From positions 870,001 to 930,000 of the forward strand of contig OX442322.1 in assembly GCA_949358305.1 (NCBI GenBank): a stretch of 60,000 nucleotides of DNA, given 5' to 3'. The stretch's first letter is position 1; every line of letters starts with the position of its first letter. Both the position numbers and the translations under genes were made by a program. This DNA comes from Strigamia acuminata (Eukaryota > Arthropoda > Chilopoda > Geophilomorpha > Linotaeniidae). Below the pieces are notes generated by a model. It was not told the DNA's origin, ran no database searches, and saw only the letters and a program-made list of their open reading frames with translations. Shown here piece by piece: positions 54,002 to 60,000 of the stretch.

Positions 54002-54348
54002 TTAAAGCCTAACAAACAATGCTCGGATTCGCGTCCGCGTTTCTAAACGCGTCGTGGAACCTACAAACCACCCTACCCGGTACTGGATTTATATGCCAGG
54101 GGTCCAATCTTAATTCCTCCTTGGCATCCTGATCATCCTAAAGAGGGAGGTTTTCCAAACTTCGAGATTTGCCCGTATTGCTCGGGCTGGGGGCATATCA
54201 AGAATGCGACAAGAGAGTTTATAGCTTCTTTACGCTGTATTTATCAACGAATCTTAACCTCGAACAAAAAACAATCAATAAAATTATTGTCGCGATGGTC
54301 AGTCTCGGCTTGATATAACGTACGCTTATTTTCACCAAAGTTCAACGG
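54002..54348. other. Non-coding stretch right of B2
   Basis: Mixed-composition sequence with no ORF, repeat or RNA gene that I can recognise. It may be host flank. Confidence 0.4.
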
Positions 54349-54555
54349 GGCCCGCCATAGCCCCACAGCCCCATAGCCCCATAGCGTCATAGCCACATAG
54401 CCCCATTGTTCCATTGCCCCATTACCTCATTGCCCCATAGCCCATAGCCTCATTGTCCCATAGCTTCATTGCCCCATAGCCCATAGCCCCATTGCCCCAT
54501 AGCTTCATTGCCCCATAGCCCCATAGCCGCATAGCCGCATAGGTGCATAGCCCCA
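54349..54555. repeat. Minisatellite of CCCCATAGC units
   Basis: About twenty imperfect 8-9-bp units (CCCCATAGC, CCCCATTGC, CTTCATTGC and others) in tandem. Higher-order blocks containing CCCATAGCCCATAGCC recur near 54441 and 54476. Confidence 0.9.
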
Positions 54556-54833
54556 AAGGTCATGGGTTTTTAATCCATAACCTTTAACCCTTCATCATAG
54601 TCTTACTATAAAGAAAACCCAATATCCATTTTTTTTCTCAAAAGTTAAATATTTTTAAAGTTAATCAAAGATTTATATTTATCAATTTTACCGAGAAAAT
54701 GTTTTAAATCAAGCGGACGGTATAAAAACATTTAACGGCATGTAAATATAATTACCGTCGATTTTTTTTTTTCAAAAAAAGAGAAAAATTAAAAAATTTT
54801 GTATATATAAAAAAGAAATAGATTAAAATCAAT

Positions 54834-55121
54834 TTGAGAAAAAAATTAATAAACATGTATCTATTCGTACTACAACAAAACAAAACATCGGAAGAGAGAT
54901 TAATCATTTTGAAACAATTGTCAACGTTTGTTTTGGTTCAATGGGGTGGGACGATAAAAGAACAAACAGATTCATTAATGCTATGGCAACCTCATCAACT
55001 CGTAAAGAAACAGACTCTGCAAGAGAAGTTAGGAAATATTTCTGAATTAAAGTTTGTTCACGAGGGAGTTACTCTATCAGACCTCAACGAATTAGCAAAA
55101 ATCAATCACTTATTTGGCTAA
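54834..55121 (+). CDS. Orphan 95-codon ORF
   Basis: It starts MRKKLINMYLFVLQQNK and includes EERLIILKQLSTFVLVQWGG and TLQEKLGNISELKFVHEGV, with balanced composition unlike the AT-rich flanks and no low complexity. No family is recognised. The ATG at 54855 (AAACATGTA) is an alternative start. A-rich sequence precedes it. It could be a small gene or an exon or transposon remnant. Confidence 0.35.
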   Translation: MRKKLINMYLFVLQQNKTSEERLIILKQLSTFVLVQWGGTIKEQTDSLMLWQPHQLVKKQTLQEKLGNISELKFVHEGVTLSDLNELAKINHLFG

Positions 55122-55215
55122 TCCAAACAAATAAATATAATGTTGAAAATAAATAAAAAAAATTAGTGAGCCTCTACATAAGGCATAAACATTAATCGAT
55201 TAAACAATGCAAAGG

Positions 55216-55352
55216 CTAAAAAGGTTAATCAATTAATATAGCTACAAAGATTAATCAATTCATTTAGCTAAAAAGGTTAATCAATTAATATAGCTACAAA
55301 GATTAATCAATTCATATAGCTAGAAAGGTTACGGGTTACAACCCGTAACCTT
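55216..55352 (+). repeat. 51-bp tandem repeat and short palindrome
   Basis: Two units of AAAGGTTAATCAATTAATAT plus AGCTACAAAGATTAATCAAT lie in tandem, followed by GGTTACGGGTTACAACCCGTAACC-type dyad symmetry near 55328-55352. Confidence 0.75.
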
Positions 55353-55395
55353 AACCAACCTGAGGTATAGAGTTAATATATAAAAATAAAAAAAA

Positions 55396-56863
55396 CTTAC
55401 TTTATCAGACGAACTTGCAATCCTTCCGCTTCTTTTTTTTCATTTTTTTTTCGCCCACTTTGGGAAAAATATGAAATTTGGTCCGCCATATGAATGTCTT
55501 TGTCTTTCTTCTAAAGTTGATGAGCAAAAAATTGGAACATCCGACATGGAAACAGCAGCCTTTTCAAGTGTGAGGGGTGGGATTCGATGCTCTTTTTATA
55601 CATTTTTAATTATGTTAATGAACTACCGTCTTCCCCCGAATATAACACCATGGTGTTGTATTCGAGTTTTGTTCAAAATGGCAAGTTTGTAAACATTGAG
55701 CAAAAATTCGAATATAAAACCACTTCAGCTATAACACCATGGTGTTATATTCGAATACACCACCATGGTGTTATATTCGAATTTTTTATTGTTTTCGAAT
55801 ACAACACCATGGTGTTATATTCGAATTTTTAGGAAACTATGAAAGACGTTCAGTATACGCTTCCAAAACGCTACTGAAACAGCCCACGTTCGTTTTCATT
55901 TAGTTTATTTTTTATTGTTGTTTTTGTTACTTCAAATAGAACACAAAAAATAAGATATTGTTTGTTTTTTTAATCACAGTTTTCAATATATATTAACAAT
56001 TTTCTTTTTTTCCAAACTTACATAGAATTTTACGAATACAAGACCATGGTGTTGTATTCGAATACAACACCAGGGTGGTGTTATATTCGAATACAACGCC
56101 AGGGTGGTGTTATATTCGAATACAACATCATGGTGTTATATTCGGGGGAAGACGGTAGTCCATTATTCACGGGTAAACGATCTCTGATTGGTTGATTTTC
56201 ATCTTTTCTACCGTTTTCCCCCACAAAAAAATGGACTAGTCCACCTTGTAAATTACGGAATTAATTACTGCGGCATGCCTCATTTAACCCGGAAATGATC
56301 GGCTGCTTTTTTTTATGCTCCTCAAAGATCATTAAAAAAATTAAATAATTAATCAAATCACGCGTGGTTTACGATTATTTCATCAATTTTGCAAAAATAC
56401 ACGAAGCAGCGATGCAATAATGCCGGTAGATTGATTGATTAGGGATAGAGAAAAATACCTGAAAGGTAGGGGTTTGTTGTTCTAATTGTAGCCAACGATC
56501 CAGCACAGATAGAAACTTCTTCTTTTTTCTAAAAGAAAGAGGGATGCCAGTTTAGTAAACCGACATATTTTTAAAACACGCTTACTGCATTAAAAGTTGA
56601 GAAATTTTGGGCTGAAAACGATAGTAAACGAACTTGTTTACACTATTAAAACTACCGAAACGCATTTTCGTTCGTATTACGCGAACCGTTAGGGCTAGAA
56701 GATCGTTCTTTTTTTACGAAGAAAGCTCGTTCTTTGCTCATCAACTTTAGAAGAAAGACAAAGGCATTCATATGGCGGACACAATTCCATATTTTTCCAA
56801 AGTAGGGTAAAAAAAATGGAAACGAATGAATGGAAGAACTACCAGATCATCTGACAAAGTTAG
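55396..56863. mobile_element. 1.47-kb inverted-repeat element (non-autonomous DNA transposon)
   Basis: Terminal inverted repeats of about 135 bp (55396-55530 and 56735-56863) share CTTTGTCTTTCTTCTAAAGT, CCGCCATATGAATG and the outermost (C)TTACTTTATCAGA / CTAACTTTGTCAGA. The interior has no transposase ORF and contains a second inverted-repeat element. The target duplication is not clear because both flanks are A/T homopolymers. Confidence 0.72.
55626..56155. mobile_element. TA-flanked MITE with palindromic subrepeats
   Basis: The 530-bp element has inverted ends CCGTCTTCCCCCGAATATAA, with TA on both sides (55624-55625 and 56156-56157), as in Tc1/mariner and pogo-like elements. Inside are at least seven units of the dyad AACACCATGGTGTT set in TTCGAATA, facing each other across the centre. 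No ORF. Confidence 0.78.
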
Positions 56864-57120
56864 TTTTTTTTATTTATTTATTTTTTTTATATATTAATCC
56901 TAGCCAACACTCGGATACTTTTACAGCTAAATAATAGAAAGCCACAACTCATAACCTTTTACCTTTATATCGCGAGAGGTTAAAAGTTAGGTTAGCTCAA
57001 GTTAGGTTAGCCCGACACTTTTACAGCTAACCTTTTACCTTTACATCGTAAGAGGTTAGAGGTTAGGTTAGGTTAGCTTAGGTTAGGTTAACCCGACATT
57101 TTACTGATAAAATATTCGAA
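56864..57120. repeat. GGTTA-rich simple repeat tract
   Basis: Clusters of AGGTTAGGTTAG and their partial complements (56985-57102). The pattern is interspersed and irregular, so it is not telomeric. Confidence 0.7.
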
Positions 57121-58252
57121 TGCCAACTATTTTAATTTTAAAAATTCCTTTTGTAGCAGAAATGAAGTTTAACATGGGATCCTATGAGGTCTAGTCCCCT
57201 AGTTTTTAGTACAACAAATTGATAAAGTCAAAGATGGCGTCAAACTAAAGAAAAGCACTACCACACGTCTTGAGAAGCAAAAGTACACTAATTTATTCTA
57301 TTTTAAGAACAAGGCAAAAGGGGTAAAGAAATGTGAGTGGCATTTTCACAGCACCAATGAAACTGCTTTCACAAGGTAGGAGAAAACTACACCAATTATA
57401 GGATTAACGGTGAAAAGGACTCAGGTCAAGTGAGGAACAGGTCAATACACTAAAAAATAAGAAATAACAAATTATTAATAATATAAATTCACAACGTAAA
57501 ATTAATATGTTGAAGTACAAAAATGAGAAACACAATAGAAATGCTAAAACTACTCAAATCAAACACTTGATCTAGGAGTAAAGAATAGGAAATATCAAAT
57601 ATCAATATAATTTTAACAACAATAAAGCAATGCAATGCAATGAAATACAAAATAGGAAATCAAACAATGTTTTATATTACATGAGAAATCACCCGATTTT
57701 CACAGCTGAAAACCAAAGATACTTGTTTATATTAAGCTTTTAAGATTTTCATCAGTAAAGGAAGGTAAATAAGAATAATCACACCACATCCACAAATTGT
57801 CAGTTACAGGCAGCGGCCTCAAATGCGAAGTAGTGTTCTGGATACATATGTTGATTTTTATGCCGGATTAAAGAGACTAAAAGGAAGGTTGTTCCAATAA
57901 TTGCATGGAGTCTGTGGAATCCAGTGGCTACGAAATTGCAATGGCCAATTTATTAGATCGTAGGCATCAGTGGAAGACTTACAGCAAAGTAATGCCCAGC
58001 AGGCTGGGCCAAAAGCAGTCATAAAGTAAGAACAGATCTTATGTAATTACAGAATAGCACATGCTATTTACAAGACAAGCCATGAACGACATTACAACAG
58101 TTTGCCAATCATGACGCAATAAATCATACACTTGGGTAAAAACCCACTAAAGTAGAATGCAATGCAGTCAACGTTAATAAACGACGTGGTAACAGGGTTG
58201 GCTTGCAATCGACAATAACAACAATAGTTGGTGCAGTTCAAACCCGGTCATG
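57121..58252. other. AT-rich stretch without recognised genes
   Basis: No ORF above about 60 codons, no transposon end and no RNA gene were recognised on either strand. Confidence 0.5.
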
Positions 58253-58510
58253 CTAAGCCGTAAAGGCTTGACCTGATAAACTCAATTCAAGGAATACCGG
58301 TAGCTCAAATCCCAGCAGTATCGCCATTTCTGTGGAAAAGTTGAAAATAAGAGGCAAAATGATAAAAAGCATCAAGAGCTTTATTCGCATCCATTGTGGT
58401 GAAAACAGGAAAACGCAAGCAATAACAAAGGCAATGATAAAATGAGATACATAATCGGGCAAAACTAAAACCCGATAAACGAAATCTAAACAAAGCAAAA
58501 TATAGGATCT
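58253..58510 (-). CDS. Small hydrophobic minus ORF v2
   Basis: From the ATG at 58510 the frame reads MRSYILLCLDFVYRVLVL, HFIIAFVIACVFLF, MRIKLLMLFIILPLIFNFSTEMA, with up to three membrane segments (85 codons; 89 from an ATG at 58522). It follows v1 closely. It loosely resembles the u units at 49.2-50.0 kb (an MRI start, hydrophobic run, then an acidic residue), but this is weak. It may be a chance frame in T-rich DNA. Confidence 0.25.
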   Translation of the reverse strand, partial: RSYILLCLDFVYRVLVLPDYVSHFIIAFVIACVFLFSPQWMRIKLLMLFIILPLIFNFSTEMAILLGFELPVFLELSLSGQAFTA

Positions 58511-58536
58511 CATAGGATCCAATCAATAAACGATGT

Positions 58537-58725
58537 CTACAAATTAAGTAACTGATAAATATCGAACATTAGAGTAAACATCGAGTATAAGCAACTATAA
58601 ATTAATCTCGGGGAACAAAAAGGCCAACAATAGCCCCCCATTCTCCGAGATAATAAATAAATCTCAGTCGAAAAGAAACACAAAAACCCAAAAACAATAC
58701 CGATAGTCAATTGGTTGCGGTACAT
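58537..58725 (-). CDS. Small hydrophobic minus ORF v1
   Basis: 62 codons: MYRNQLTIGIVFGFLCFFSTE, a polar middle (RRMGGYCW) and a second hydrophobic end. FFSTEIYLL recalls NFSTEMAILL of v2. Coding status is uncertain. Confidence 0.25.
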   Translation of the reverse strand: MYRNQLTIGIVFGFLCFFSTEIYLLSRRMGGYCWPFCSPRLIYSCLYSMFTLMFDIYQLLNL

Positions 58726-59549
58726 AACAAGCAGTGATAAAAATCAGAATCAACCAATTGACAAATGCACAAATGCGGGAAAACAAAAAACTATAATCGA
58801 AGAAATTACCGGAAGAAATGTTTGCATAAAAATTGCAAACGGGCAGGCGAGAAAAACTTAGTGAAAATGTCGGCAGGATTTAAATCGCCGGAAATCTCAC
58901 TGGAAAAAAATATAGCTTTACAAATTGTAAATGTTCTAAAAGTTAATGCCTAAATGTGAGCTTTACAGTTTTTGTAAAGTTGTTGTAAAATCAATGAAAA
59001 ATTTAACATTTAACATTGAATTTACACACTTTGTAAATTTCATGTGTAAATTAGACATTTACATTAAATTTAATTTCCTTGTAAATGACTTGGTTGAAAT
59101 AACACATTTAACAATAAGTTTAAGTTGTATGTAAATATCTTGTTTTAAATTAAATATTTAACATCAACATTAAAAAAATAAAAATTAATAAAAACTAATA
59201 AAAATTAATCAAAAATTATAAAATATAAACTAAAATGTATAACTGGTCAGAAAAGTGTCGATAATTCAATGAATCACATGAGAAACAATGGCAAAAAGTC
59301 TACCAATTTGAATTAAACAGTTTAAAACACGTTAGGGTTATCGCAAAAAAACAACCAATCACGAAGCAGCAAGTGCTTCGTCCCATGGAGAAGCAATAAC
59401 CAAAACACAAAATTGAAAATAGTTACAAATAACGTGCAAAGTACACTAAAAATTCATTAAATACATTTAAAAACACTTTGAAATCAATACAGCAATTTTA
59501 GGAAGAAAAGAAATCTTTAATAACACACAAACACAGATGAAAATCCAAC
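58726..59549. other. AT-rich stretch with degenerate TTTACA/TGTAAA repeats
   Basis: Short motifs TTTAACATT, TGTAAAT and TTTACA repeat irregularly at 58915-59170. No gene is recognised. Confidence 0.5.
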
Positions 59550-59671
59550 ATGGCGGACCATGGAGGCAAAAATTGTAATGAGTACCCAGCTCGAACCTCA
59601 ACGGAAGAGAAGGAGAACTCTGAACGGAACGAAAGTCTCGGAAACGGAAAGCCAGCACCCAATAACCCTTT
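59550..59671 (+). CDS. Possible first coding exon of a host gene
   Basis: ATG 59550 sits in a strong context (CCAACATGGCGG). It opens 40 codons of polar sequence (MADHGGKNCNEYP, STEEKENSERNES), ending at a consensus donor GTGAGT (59672-59677). Continuing past the donor meets TGA at once, consistent with an intron. An overlapping frame from 59560 (77 codons, with QRKRRR) is the alternative. The following exon would be outside the window. Confidence 0.3.
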
Positions 59672-60000
59672 GTGAGTACTCAAAAATAATTATAATACGG
59701 TACAAACGGAAATTTATTATGGAATTACAGGAGCCACGCGCATGTTGGGGAAACATCGAACCCAACGAGGTTTTAGAACAACAAACAATCTGAAGGATGA
59801 GGTAAAGAAATTCGAATAAATAATACCTAAGAAATAATTTAAAATGCTAAAAATCTTTCTAAATTAATAGAAAGAAAAAAAAAATGGCCAAACGATGAAT
59901 AATGTGAACAAAGGAGCCACGCCCCAGGAACACAACAACAAAAACTGAAAAAAGGAATCGAATCGGATAAGTTTTCTAATTAATTATATAAAAAGAACAT
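59672..60000. other. Right edge, AT-rich
   Basis: If the exon call is right this is the start of an intron. Otherwise nothing is recognised. Confidence 0.4.

Noticed and set aside
54349-54555. CRISPR-like array
   Set aside because: Units are 8-9 bp with no spacers; eukaryotic minisatellite.
56985-57102. Telomere-like GGTTA/TTAGG repeats
   Set aside because: Irregular, both orientations, interrupted by unique sequence; not a telomeric array.

Overview
The window is a repeat-choked piece of a metazoan, probably arthropod, nuclear genome. Every primer-binding site found fits an animal tRNA: initiator Met 3' end, an initiator-Met internal half-molecule site as in Drosophila copia, Gln and Phe. 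The LTR elements are typical animal Ty1/copia and Ty3/gypsy families, splice-type signals occur, and GGTTA-rich blocks of the kind common in arthropods lie near 57 kb. The species cannot be named from the sequence. No complete host gene, rRNA, tRNA or CRISPR array was found.

About 54 of the 60 kb is a nest of LTR retrotransposons, given working names here. From left to right: copia A1 (1-3771, minus; a hAT-type MITE sits in its gag) is inserted in the gag of copia B0 (3772-5096, minus). B0 abuts the 3' LTR stub of gypsy E (5097-8730, minus), which is fused to a truncated copia B1 (8731-13742, minus). B1 abuts copia fragment F (13743-14307, minus). F is followed by the 3' LTR of copia C (14308-14363, resuming at 34665-35147), into which copia A2 (14364-34659, plus) inserted with an AAAAT target duplication. 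A2 is itself split by a young 13,992-bp gypsy element G (16649-30640, plus; two 1770-bp LTRs, CAAG duplication). This gives four nested levels: F > C > A2 > G.

Element C runs on to 39.35 kb and ends in a 430-bp inverted duplication of its own gag start. A decayed exon-like fragment (40290-40872) is interrupted by gypsy D (40873 to about 48.5 kb, plus). A T-rich tract after D holds four consecutive, mutually related small hydrophobic ORFs (49205-49990). The tract is cut by copia B2 (49990-54001, minus), which keeps a long open gag-pol. The last 6 kb is AT-rich: a minisatellite, an orphan 95-codon ORF, a 1.5-kb inverted-repeat element with a TA-flanked MITE inside, GGTTA repeats, small minus-strand ORFs and one possible first coding exon near the right edge.

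G is the only element that looks capable of current activity. It has a tRNA-Gln primer site, a gag with a 1-nt frame break at an A6 run, an A AAA AAC slippery site plus GC hairpin at the gag/pol junction, an intact pol, and an unusual third ORF behind a good splice acceptor. ORF3 encodes a basic, RS-like, CxxC-rich soluble protein in the usual env position. The most interesting leads are G ORF3, the small membrane-ORF cluster, and CTCF-like, YY1/Pho-like and E-box motifs recurring in LTRs or leaders of unrelated families.
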